Shown here in pieces: positions 17,415 through 25,687 of a stretch of DNA of 64,000 nucleotides. Under the pieces are notes generated by a model. The model searched no databases and was not told where the DNA came from. It saw nothing but the letters and a program-made list of their open reading frames with translations. The stretch is from Larkinella rosea (GTDB lineage Bacteria; Bacteroidota; Bacteroidia; Cytophagales; Spirosomataceae). Where the stretch lies: the NCBI RefSeq assembly GCF_003858635.1, contig NZ_RQJO01000008.1, positions 1,116,001 to 1,180,000 of the forward strand, written 5' to 3'. The translations under genes and the position numbers were made by a program. The first letter of the stretch is position 1. Each line of letters begins with the position of its first letter.

Positions 17415-18917
17415 CTACTTCTTATCCCACCAAACCTTGCTCAAATACGTATCGCCGTTCGCCATTCGAGACGACGCTTCGTTGTAGTTGGTCGCATTCC
17501 GCAGCCGTTCGGTACTTGAATAAACGCCCCGGCGCGGGATCTGGCCGTTGGTGGTGCCCGGATTCGGACCCGGTTTTAGTTTGGGATACCCCGTGCGACG
17601 CCATTCGGCAAACGCTTCGTAATGCCGCATGAACAGGCTGATCCATTTCTGAGTCATGATCTGCTCCAGTTGTTCTTCCGGCGTACCCGTCAGCTTGCCT
17701 TCCCGCGCGATGTAGGCGGCAATGTCGGCTTCGGCGATGGAATACGGCTGAATCTGCATCGCGGCCCGGATGCCGGCCTGGTAGAAACCTTCGGCCTGCG
17801 CCGGTGTCAGTCCGCCCCAACCCAGCAAAGCCGCTTCGGCCTTGAAGAACAGGTTGTCGGAATACGCCAGAAACACGTACGGGAACGTCGCTTTCCGGTC
17901 GTTGTAAATGGCAATGTTGCCGTATGAATAATCATCGCGGTTGATGATTACGCTGCTGCCCAGCGCAACACCTAATCCCCGGTAAATGGGTTTCCCGGCT
18001 TTTTTGGAATTCTCGGTCGGCTCGGCAATGCGCGGCAGACGCGGGTCGTTCTTCGCCAGCAGCATGTCAATAAACGGAGCCGCCATCTGGTTCAACTCCT
18101 TACTTCCGTTGTAACCGCCAATGATCGGGTGGTAGCCAAACGGATTCCCGTCCTGCGTCACGGTCGGCATGGCGCCGTTGTCGGCATTGCTTTCGATCAG
18201 GGGCGCTTTCAGGGCTTCCTCAACGGTTTTTCGGGATAAAGCCGCATCCGCGTAGCGAAGCCGCATCCCCAGCCGAAGTTTCAGCGAGTTGCCCAGTTTG
18301 CGCCATTTGGTTACGTCGCCTTTGTAAACAAAATCCGCATTGGCGTATGACACATCCGTCGCCGTCAGTTGCCCGATGGCTGCATCCAGGTCCGTGATCA
18401 GGGATTTGTAGATGTCTTCCTGCTTGTCGTATTTCGGTAACAAAATCAGGTTGTCGTCGGGCAAACCGGCCTGCGTATACGGAATATCACCCCAGAAATC
18501 GGTCATGCGCTGCCAGAAATAGATTTCCGTAATTTTGGCAATCGCCAATTTGGTGCGTCCGTTTGGCGTTCCTTCCTGCCCTTTCAGAATCTGTAACCGA
18601 ATTTGCGCAAGGTTCTTGATCAGTTCGTAATGCGACGTCCAGTTGTTGGTTTCGTAAATGTCGCGGTCTTCGAGGTATTGCGAAGGTGCCGACAGCGAGC
18701 CGCTGGCCCATTGTTCGACCCACGATCCGACCTGCCACCAGTTGGTGCCATCGGCCAGAAAACCGCTCAGTTGGGCCTGCGAATACAGATACTCGGCCGG
18801 AACGCTGCGGGGCTGGGTCGGCGAGGTGTTCAGTTCCTCAAAATTATTGGTACAGGCCGATGCGCTGACGATCAGACCCAGTACCGGAAGCAGTATTTTT
18901 TTAGATAAAAGTTTCAT
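17415..18917 (-). CDS. SusD/RagB-family outer-membrane lipoprotein (SusD-like_2 type)
   Basis: 500 residues with a lipoprotein signal (lipobox A-S-A-C near residue 22) followed by NNFEELNTSPTQP, the N-terminal hallmark of the SusD_RagB group. The TPR-like helical body includes WWQVGSWVEQWASG and the C-terminal WISLFMRHYEAFAEWRRTGYP, in which an aromatic-rich R-x-T-G-Y-P motif is typical. SusD proteins cap a SusC barrel on the cell surface and capture a nutrient, often a glycan or peptide. It follows susC by 25 bp in the same operon. The substrate is unknown, and no glycosidase lies next to the pair. Confidence 0.94.
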   Translation of the reverse strand: MKLLSKKILLPVLGLIVSASACTNNFEELNTSPTQPRSVPAEYLYSQAQLSGFLADGTNWWQVGSWVEQWASGSLSAPSQYLEDRDIYETNNWTSHYELIKNLAQIRLQILKGQEGTPNGRTKLAIAKITEIYFWQRMTDFWGDIPYTQAGLPDDNLILLPKYDKQEDIYKSLITDLDAAIGQLTATDVSYANADFVYKGDVTKWRKLGNSLKLRLGMRLRYADAALSRKTVEEALKAPLIESNADNGAMPTVTQDGNPFGYHPIIGGYNGSKELNQMAAPFIDMLLAKNDPRLPRIAEPTENSKKAGKPIYRGLGVALGSSVIINRDDYSYGNIAIYNDRKATFPYVFLAYSDNLFFKAEAALLGWGGLTPAQAEGFYQAGIRAAMQIQPYSIAEADIAAYIAREGKLTGTPEEQLEQIMTQKWISLFMRHYEAFAEWRRTGYPKLKPGPNPGTTNGQIPRRGVYSSTERLRNATNYNEASSRMANGDTYLSKVWWDKK

Positions 18918-18942
18918 GATTTCGATGCAGTTTGGGTTCCGG

Positions 18943-21900
18943 TCAGAAGTTCAGGTTTAAGTCCACGCCAACGGTCCGCAGCAACGGCAGCGAGTGTTGT
19001 TCCATGCCCATCGTGCCGGAATTGACGTTGATGGACGAGTTTTCCGGAGAAAAACCGTCCGTGTGCCGTTCGAGGTAGCCCAGATTGCGGCCATAAACCG
19101 CCAGCGACGCTCCTCTGACCACTTTGTTGTTTTTCAGAATGGACGCCGGAAGCTGGTAGGAAAGCCGCAGTTCGCGGATCGCCACGTAGCTGGCGTCGTA
19201 CAGAAATTCTTCCGCAACGGCAAAGCCTTTATCCGAAGCCACCCGGTTCCAGTAGGCCTGGGCCGTCGTCGGAATGTCGTTGGCCTGGCCCGTGCTGATC
19301 CACTGGTTGCCTTCCCGGCGTGCCTTGATACCGGACGCGATCAAACCGCCTTCCCGACCTTCGAGCGTCCGTTTCGAGGTTCCGTAAGCGGCTTCCTGTA
19401 CGCGTCCCTGCGAGAAAATCTGCCCGCCCTGCCGGATGTCGATCAAACCGCTCAGCGATAAGCCTTTGTACGAGAAGGTGTTGGTAATCCCGCCAATCCA
19501 TTTGGGCGTTGCGTTGCCAATAGCCACGGTACTAATGCTTTGCACGATGGGCAGGCCCTTGTCGTCGATCAGCCGGTTGCCGTTGGCGTCTTTCAGCCAG
19601 GCATAATCGGCGGCTTTCAGCTGACCGTAGGGCTCGCCCGGTGCGGCTACAACGCGGATGTTGCGGTCGGAACCCACCACGATTTCATTTACACCGTCGA
19701 TCAATTCGAGGACTTTGTTGCGGTTTGCCGAGAAGTTGAAGCCCAGATCCCAGGAAAAACCGTTGGTGAGTTTCACCGGCGTGCCCGCAATCAGGAACTC
19801 AACGCCTTTGTTTTCGATCCGACCGGCATTGGTTACTTTGGTGCTGTAACCGGTTGATTGTGAGATGACAATCGGTATAATCTGGTTGCTGGTCACGGAA
19901 TGGTAATACGTGAAATCCAGATTCAGGCGGTTTTTCAAAAACCGTAATTCGGCTCCGGCTTCGTACGAGGTTTTCAACTCGTTTTTCAGGTTCGGGTCAA
20001 CAATAGTGCTGGTGTAGGTTGCCAGCGGCTGATTCAGGAACGTGTTCGCATTCAACCCGTAATACCCCAGGGTGTTGTATGGATCGCCGGACCGTCCGGC
20101 CTGTGCATACGAAACCCGTACTTTGAAATAGTCCAAAGCCGGCACATTCAGTTTGAGAGCGTCCGTTACGGCCCAACTCAACCCAACCGATGGGTAAAAA
20201 AACGAACTGTTGGTGATTGGAAGCGTCGACGACCAGTCGTTCCGCGCCGACACGTCGAGGAACAAATAATTGCGGAAACCAACGCTGGCCTGGCCGTAAA
20301 CGGAATTGATGACCGATTCGGCCACCCCCAGCCGGGGCGTGTTCAGCACCGTCCGACCGATGGCGTACAGACCCGGAATGCTGAGCTGGCTGCCGGCATT
20401 GCCCGTAATACGGTATTTGTTACTCAGGTGGTTGGCTCCAAAGTTGGCATTGATCGAAAAATCACCGACTTCCCGGTTGATCATCAGCAATGCATCGATG
20501 TTTTCCGTTTTGTTATACTCCATATTCTCGGCTACATCACCGGTTTGCGAGATGCGCGTTCCGACGGCTTTCCAGGCGAATTGCCGTTCATAATACAAAT
20601 CCGTTCCGTAACGAGCCTGTAAATTGATGCCTTTGGCCAGCTCGTAATTCAGCTTGGCGTAGGCAATAATCCGGTCGCGGGTGTCTTCGTTGTGCGTATT
20701 GTTGATGGTCCAGAACGGATTGGAAGTCACCGAGTTACTTTCGAAAATCTTCTCACCGCCGACAAAGTAACCATTGCCGCCCAGGTCCTGCGAATAGCGA
20801 ATGTCTTTGGCCGTGTATTCGTACCGCTTCAGGCCGTCCATGTTCAAACTCCGCGGAATGTACAAAAACCGGTAAACCGGGTTCAAGCCATCGTCGCCGA
20901 CGTACGGGCGGTTATTGACAAACTGGTTGACGTAATTGACTTTCGTATCCAGATTCAGGCCTTTGGCAATATCCGCCGACAGTTTAACCGTCACCGAGTT
21001 CCGGTTCAGTTTGTTGGTGGGCGTAAAACCGTCGTTGGTCAGGTTCGTCAGCGAAAAATAGTAATTCACTTTTTCACCGCCACCGTCGACACTGACGGTA
21101 TTCATCGCCTGTTTTTCCGGACGAAAAAAAGCCTTGTACGGATCAGTGACGGGCGAATAGCTCACCGTATCACCCCACATATCTTCGATCTTTTGTCCCT
21201 GCATTTTCGGCCCCCAGCTTCCGCGCGTCGTCGGATTCCGGCCCGCACTCAGTTTCGGAATGCCGCCCGTCAGCGTCGAGTTGAACGGCACCACCACGCC
21301 GTTGGCCTGCCGGTAAAACGTGAACTGGCCGTTGTAACCCTGTCCGTATTCGTTCTGGTAATCCGGTTTCACGAGGGCGTTGCCGACCGAATAACTGCCG
21401 CTGTACTGAATGGACGGACGGCGGTTGCGTCGACCCGATTTGGTCGTGATGATCACCACCCCGTTGGCCCCCAGCTGGCCGTACAGAGCCGTTCCGTTGG
21501 GGCCTTTCAGAATGGTCATGGATTCGATGTCGTTCGGGTTGATGTTGGAAATCCCGTCGCCACCGTCCAGACCGCCCTGTAGTTGATACGAACTGATCGC
21601 CCGGCGGTTGGAATTGTCGATCGGTACGCCGTCGATGACGTACAAAGGTTGCGAATTTCCTGATAACGAGGAGTTTCCGCGAATCACAATCCGCGACGAA
21701 CCGGACATCCCGCCCGCCGAAGACGTTACCTGGACCCCCGACACTTTGGCCGATAAAGCCGTTCCGAGGTTGGTGACGTTGGCCTGTGCCAGATCGGAAC
21801 CTTTGATTTCGCCGGTGGAATAGGCCAGTGCTTTTTTCTCCCGTTTAATCCCCAGCGCGGTAACCACCACTTCGTTCAGGGTCTGATCGCCGGGCAACAA

Positions 21901-22527
21901 ACGAACCGTCAGGATACTTTGGGTACCCACCGTAATTTCCTGTTTGGCGTAGCCCACAAAGCTGAAAACCAACACCGCATTGCCGTCGGCTACGTTGAGC
22001 TTGAAGGCCCCCTGCGCGTCGGTCGTCGTTCCCTGCGTGGTGCCTTTGATGGTGATGCTGACGCCCGGCAGGCTCTCGCCTTTGTCGTCGGAAACCGTAC
22101 CCGAAACCGCCTGCTCCAGCGATGCAACAGTGGTCGCAGGCTCCGCGGGCAGGATTTCGCTGGTTTTGCCTTTGGTCAGGATGATGCGGTTTTCGGATAC
22201 TTCGTACGTAATTGCCAGGGGTGCGAACAGCCGCTCCAGAACCGCAGAAAGTTGTTCATTGGTCGCGACTAACGAGAGATCGCGATCGACGCGGATGTTT
22301 TGCGGTACGTAAATAAATTTGACCTGCGTCTGCTTTTCAATCGTGGCCAAAACCTGTTTCAGCGATTTGTTTTTCAGTTGCAGACTGATGCGCTGGCTGA
22401 GCAATTCCTGCGTGGCCTGATCCGGGCTGACCGAAAAACCGGTGTGCGAGACGGCCAGCAGCACGAGCAGGTACATCATCCGGCGGAGGTAAAACACGAA
22501 TGGTTGGGTTAGTAGTCGTTTTTTCAT
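18943..22527 (-). CDS. SusC/RagA-family TonB-dependent outer-membrane transporter with STN domain
   Basis: 1194 residues. After a signal peptide, an STN domain (about 50-115) precedes a carboxypeptidase-D-like domain (about 135-215, GTVSDDKGESLPGVSI), a plug with RIVIRGNSSLSG and PLYVIDGVPID (about 220-350), and a 22-strand barrel to the end (terminal NLNF). The barrel imports the substrate captured by SusD using TonB energy. The STN domain contacts FecR-type anti-sigma factors, which matches the fecR-like gene 39 bp upstream. This is a regulated transporter operon. Confidence 0.95.
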   Translation of the reverse strand: MKKRLLTQPFVFYLRRMMYLLVLLAVSHTGFSVSPDQATQELLSQRISLQLKNKSLKQVLATIEKQTQVKFIYVPQNIRVDRDLSLVATNEQLSAVLERLFAPLAITYEVSENRIILTKGKTSEILPAEPATTVASLEQAVSGTVSDDKGESLPGVSITIKGTTQGTTTDAQGAFKLNVADGNAVLVFSFVGYAKQEITVGTQSILTVRLLPGDQTLNEVVVTALGIKREKKALAYSTGEIKGSDLAQANVTNLGTALSAKVSGVQVTSSAGGMSGSSRIVIRGNSSLSGNSQPLYVIDGVPIDNSNRRAISSYQLQGGLDGGDGISNINPNDIESMTILKGPNGTALYGQLGANGVVIITTKSGRRNRRPSIQYSGSYSVGNALVKPDYQNEYGQGYNGQFTFYRQANGVVVPFNSTLTGGIPKLSAGRNPTTRGSWGPKMQGQKIEDMWGDTVSYSPVTDPYKAFFRPEKQAMNTVSVDGGGEKVNYYFSLTNLTNDGFTPTNKLNRNSVTVKLSADIAKGLNLDTKVNYVNQFVNNRPYVGDDGLNPVYRFLYIPRSLNMDGLKRYEYTAKDIRYSQDLGGNGYFVGGEKIFESNSVTSNPFWTINNTHNEDTRDRIIAYAKLNYELAKGINLQARYGTDLYYERQFAWKAVGTRISQTGDVAENMEYNKTENIDALLMINREVGDFSINANFGANHLSNKYRITGNAGSQLSIPGLYAIGRTVLNTPRLGVAESVINSVYGQASVGFRNYLFLDVSARNDWSSTLPITNSSFFYPSVGLSWAVTDALKLNVPALDYFKVRVSYAQAGRSGDPYNTLGYYGLNANTFLNQPLATYTSTIVDPNLKNELKTSYEAGAELRFLKNRLNLDFTYYHSVTSNQIIPIVISQSTGYSTKVTNAGRIENKGVEFLIAGTPVKLTNGFSWDLGFNFSANRNKVLELIDGVNEIVVGSDRNIRVVAAPGEPYGQLKAADYAWLKDANGNRLIDDKGLPIVQSISTVAIGNATPKWIGGITNTFSYKGLSLSGLIDIRQGGQIFSQGRVQEAAYGTSKRTLEGREGGLIASGIKARREGNQWISTGQANDIPTTAQAYWNRVASDKGFAVAEEFLYDASYVAIRELRLSYQLPASILKNNKVVRGASLAVYGRNLGYLERHTDGFSPENSSINVNSGTMGMEQHSLPLLRTVGVDLNLNF

Positions 22528-22566
22528 GGTTTGATCAATAAGGGGTGTCGCATTGTTACTTTGGAT

Positions 22567-23658
22567 TTATTCGCCACATCCGGTTGCCAGGATGAGCACT
22601 TTGCCGTCGGTTACCTCGTAGGAACCTTCGAGTGATTTGCTGATCAGTCGCAGTTGTTCATACAGCGACAAGCCGGTCAGCGAGGCCGTCAGGGTGCATT
22701 TTTGCAGGAGTTGTTCGTTGTAAACGATGTCGATTTCGTACGTTTCTTCGATGCGCCGGAACACGTCGGCCAGCGGCACATCGTCGAAATCGAAGGAAAC
22801 AGAAGCCGCATTTTTGGCGATAAAAACCGGATTTTCAACGAGTTCTTTCCGGAAAACCTCCTCTTTGGCGTTAAAAACCACCTGCTGATTCGGGGTCAGC
22901 ACAACGCCGGTTACTTCCGGTTTGGCCGCATTCCGTTGTTGTTCCAGTTCTTTCCGGGAATAAACCGTCACGCGCCCGGTCCGAACGGCGACCGTTACCT
23001 GCGGGTTTTCGTCGTAGGCTTTTATGGTAAAACTGGTGCCAACCACGCGCGTCACCACGTCCCGGGCGTATACCAGAAACGGTACTTTCGGGTTCGGAAC
23101 CACGTCGAAAAACGCTTCGCCCGTCAGCACCACCGCCCGCACCTGTTGCCCAAAGCCGGCCACGTGCTGAATCCGGCTGTTGGGCTGGAGCCGAACCGTA
23201 CTGCCATCCGGCAAAGTCACCCGAACCGGTTTGCTGGTCCGGTTTGCCTGTTCCACCACGCCGTCGCTGGATGGGGCGGTCGGCAGCAGACTCACCAGCG
23301 ACAGCGGTTTTTGCGGGGTTCGCCACACCAGCCAACCGGCGCCCAGCAGCAGAACCAGGGTTGCGGCCACGTACCAAACGCGCCGATAAACCGGAATTTT
23401 CCGGTGAACGGGTTGTCGAATTCGCCGTAGAATCTGACCGGTTTCGTCCGCCAACGCGGCTTCGGTAACTGCGGCAGCCGGGATGTTCAACGCTTCCAGA
23501 ATATCCTTGGCAAGCAGCGCTTCCGCCCGGTTCGGAAGCGCCTGCGCCATCCAGTCGGACCAGAAAGCCGCAGCCCCTGCGTCCCGGTTGTAGACCCAGG
23601 CGATGAACGAATCGTCGGTTAGAAAATCTTCGGCTTTGTAATGCTGATACGCCTGCAT
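22567..23658 (-). CDS. FecR-family anti-sigma factor
   Basis: 363 residues from ATG 23656-23658; the frame opens to 23847, but the start chosen gives the standard N-terminal domain (YKAEDFLTDDSFIAWV). A cytoplasmic N-terminal part (about 1-85) is followed by one membrane helix (about 90-110, VWYVAATLVLLLGAGWLVW) and the periplasmic FecR domain (RVTLPDGSTVRLQPNSRI, GEAFFDV, VVGTSFTIKAY) with a C-terminal DUF4974-type region. It would relay occupancy of the SusC STN domain to the sigma factor at 23866, which lies divergently across a 207 bp spacer. Confidence 0.94.
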   Translation of the reverse strand: MQAYQHYKAEDFLTDDSFIAWVYNRDAGAAAFWSDWMAQALPNRAEALLAKDILEALNIPAAAVTEAALADETGQILRRIRQPVHRKIPVYRRVWYVAATLVLLLGAGWLVWRTPQKPLSLVSLLPTAPSSDGVVEQANRTSKPVRVTLPDGSTVRLQPNSRIQHVAGFGQQVRAVVLTGEAFFDVVPNPKVPFLVYARDVVTRVVGTSFTIKAYDENPQVTVAVRTGRVTVYSRKELEQQRNAAKPEVTGVVLTPNQQVVFNAKEEVFRKELVENPVFIAKNAASVSFDFDDVPLADVFRRIEETYEIDIVYNEQLLQKCTLTASLTGLSLYEQLRLISKSLEGSYEVTDGKVLILATGCGE

Positions 23659-23865
23659 AATGAGATGGTACGGCTCCCGGAGCACTGTGGATATTGGGAG
23701 ATAGAACGGTTTTTCAGGTTGATACCCACTTTTGTGCGATTTTTTTGTTGGCAGGAAATTTCCCGACTTGTTACTATTTTTTACAGATAATCCACTAATT
23801 TGGGAGGATAATGGCTTGTGAAGGCAATCGCGTAAACCTATTTTCATATCCTATCCACCGATGTT

Positions 23866-24426
23866 ATGGAAAGTAAATTGACCGATCCGGATCTCTGGGA
23901 ACGGGTGCGGGCGGGAGATGAAGGGGCCTTTGAAGAACTCATCCGGCGTTTTTACCGTCCATTATACCACTACGGGTCCAAGTTTACCCGTGATGTCGAT
24001 GTGCTCAAGGACGGCATTCAGGATTTGTTTGTGGAACTCTGGGCGTACCGCCGGAATATTGCCCAGACGGAATACGTGCGGGTATATCTGTTTAAATCGC
24101 TACGGCGAAAACTCCACAAAGAATCCATCCGGCGGGGTTTTACGGAATCGCTGGAAGACGATTTTTCGGAAGGATCATTTTTTGAGGAAAGCTTCGAAGC
24201 GGAGTTGATCCGGACGGAACTGTCGGCCTACCAGCGCACTCGCCTGGAAGCCTTGCTGAAAACCCTGACCGACCGCCAGCAGGAAGCCGTTCACCTGAAA
24301 TTTTTTGCGGCTTTGCCCAACGATAAAATCGCGGAAGTGATGGGGCTTAATTACCAGTCCGTGGCCAATTTGCTCCACCGGGCGGTGAATAAGCTGCGCG
24401 ACGGCTGGCACACCTTACTTCTTTAA
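23866..24426 (+). CDS. ECF RNA polymerase sigma factor (FecI-like)
   Basis: 186 residues. Sigma region 2 lies at about 20-85 (FEELIRRFYRPLYHYG, GIQDLFVELW) and region 4 at about 120-180 (LTDRQQEAVHLKFFAALPNDKIAEVMGLNYQSVANLLHRAV). It pairs by position with the FecR-like anti-sigma gene and probably drives the susC/susD operon. Unlike most FecI-FecR pairs the two are divergent rather than codirectional. ATG 23866 is a clean start. Confidence 0.93.
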   Translation: MESKLTDPDLWERVRAGDEGAFEELIRRFYRPLYHYGSKFTRDVDVLKDGIQDLFVELWAYRRNIAQTEYVRVYLFKSLRRKLHKESIRRGFTESLEDDFSEGSFFEESFEAELIRTELSAYQRTRLEALLKTLTDRQQEAVHLKFFAALPNDKIAEVMGLNYQSVANLLHRAVNKLRDGWHTLLL

Positions 24427-24516
24427 TCGGTGACCGGTTTTTTTCCTCCTGATAAATAAATCAAACAGGCAGTCTGACTAGTTGTATCTGTTTGTACAGA
24501 TTGAAAGTGTTTTACC

Positions 24517-25230
24517 GTGGTTGTCACCTTTACGTTATTACGGTATCCGCCCCGGCGCTGGTACCGGGCTTTTGCCAACATGGGCCGCTGGGTCATGAAC
24601 CCGTTTCAGGCCGAGGGATTGCGGTTTCAGAAGATGATGGGCTGCGGACGGAACTTCGGCCTGATCCCGGATTTGTCGGCCTATGTTTTTCTGGGTGTCT
24701 GGACCGATGAAAAAAACGCCCGGCTTTTTTTCGAATCCGATCGCTGGAAAAACATTTGTACGGAAACCAACGAGACGGGTACGCTCTACCTGAATCCCAT
24801 CCGCTCACACGGTGCCTGGGATGGCCAAAATCCCTTTGAAACCGCTGCCAGCCCGCGTTCGGGCGGTTTTCCGGTGGCGGTTTTGACCCGCGCGACCATT
24901 CGACTGGCGGCTTTGCCCGATTTCTGGCGACATATTCCGCAGGTTCGGCAACGGCTGAAAACCCACGCCGACGACCTGCTGCTGGCTATTGGCGTGGGTG
25001 AAAAACCGGTTTTGCAGCAATGCACGATCAGCGTCTGGAAAGACGAAAAAGTGATCGAACAGTTCGCTTACCGGCAAAGCGGTCACAAAGAAGTGGTTCG
25101 GCGAACGCGTGAACGGCGGTGGTATTCCGAAGAATTATTTGCCCGGTTTCAGGTGGTGGGCCGCGAAGGCACGTTCAACGGAAAACCTCTGTTTCTGGAA
25201 ACCGAAACGACTCCTACTGCACCCGCTTGA
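24517..25230 (+). CDS. CrtA-like protein (spheroidene monooxygenase family)
   Basis: 237 residues from a GTG start at 24517 (no suitable upstream ATG). The pattern LLRYPPRRWYRAFANMG, then FQKMMGCGRNFGLIPD, AYVFLGVWTDEKNARLFFES, LTRATIRLAALPDFWRHIPQ and IGVGEKPVLQQCTISVW follows that of the spheroidene monooxygenase family across its whole length. CrtA enzymes introduce keto groups into carotenoids. No other carotenoid gene (crtB, crtI) is nearby, so the true substrate is uncertain. It overlaps the convergent DUF2147 gene by 17 bp. Confidence 0.75.
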   Translation: MVVTFTLLRYPPRRWYRAFANMGRWVMNPFQAEGLRFQKMMGCGRNFGLIPDLSAYVFLGVWTDEKNARLFFESDRWKNICTETNETGTLYLNPIRSHGAWDGQNPFETAASPRSGGFPVAVLTRATIRLAALPDFWRHIPQVRQRLKTHADDLLLAIGVGEKPVLQQCTISVWKDEKVIEQFAYRQSGHKEVVRRTRERRWYSEELFARFQVVGREGTFNGKPLFLETETTPTAPA

Positions 25231-25672
25231 ACTGCAGGCTTCGGCCCAGCCAGACAAACTTCCAGTAACCGCGTACGTTCAATTGGTCTAACGATACCAG
25301 CCGCACTTCTGTATCGAACGTATGACCGGTGTTCGGGTCATACACTTTACCGCCACCCCATTTGTTTTCTCCCTGGTACGTCAGCTTTTCGACGACCCGC
25401 AGGCCCAGCCAGGAGCGGCTGCGTAAGGCCGGATCGGGATTTTCGGAGTCCAGACATTGCTCCATCGGTGGCGTTCCGGGCGGGCAATAAAACCACACCA
25501 CCTTTCCCACAAACTGATGGTCTTTTTCTTCCTGCATTTCAATCCGCAGGTCCTTGTCGACCGATTCCCAGATGCCCACAATCCGGTTGGCCGATAGGGA
25601 GCTTGAAATACCCGTCAGAAAGGGCAACAGCGCCGGTAAGAGAAACCAAAGGATTTTTTGCTTCTTCTTCAT
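25214..25672 (-). CDS. DUF2147-domain exported protein
   Basis: 152 residues with an N-terminal signal peptide (hydrophobic core L-W-F-L-L-P-A-L-L-P-F-L). The conserved start of the domain is VGIWESVDKDLRIEM and the end RGYWKFVWLGRSLQFKR, which is the DUF2147 pattern of a small exported beta-barrel fold. An internal Cys pair (FYC, QCLD) may form a disulfide. Function is not known. It is downstream of the DUF5686 gene with a 15 bp gap and is probably cotranscribed. Confidence 0.85.
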   Translation of the reverse strand: MKKKQKILWFLLPALLPFLTGISSSLSANRIVGIWESVDKDLRIEMQEEKDHQFVGKVVWFYCPPGTPPMEQCLDSENPDPALRSRSWLGLRVVEKLTYQGENKWGGGKVYDPNTGHTFDTEVRLVSLDQLNVRGYWKFVWLGRSLQFKRVQ

Positions 25673-25687
25673 GCGATAGGTACGTAC

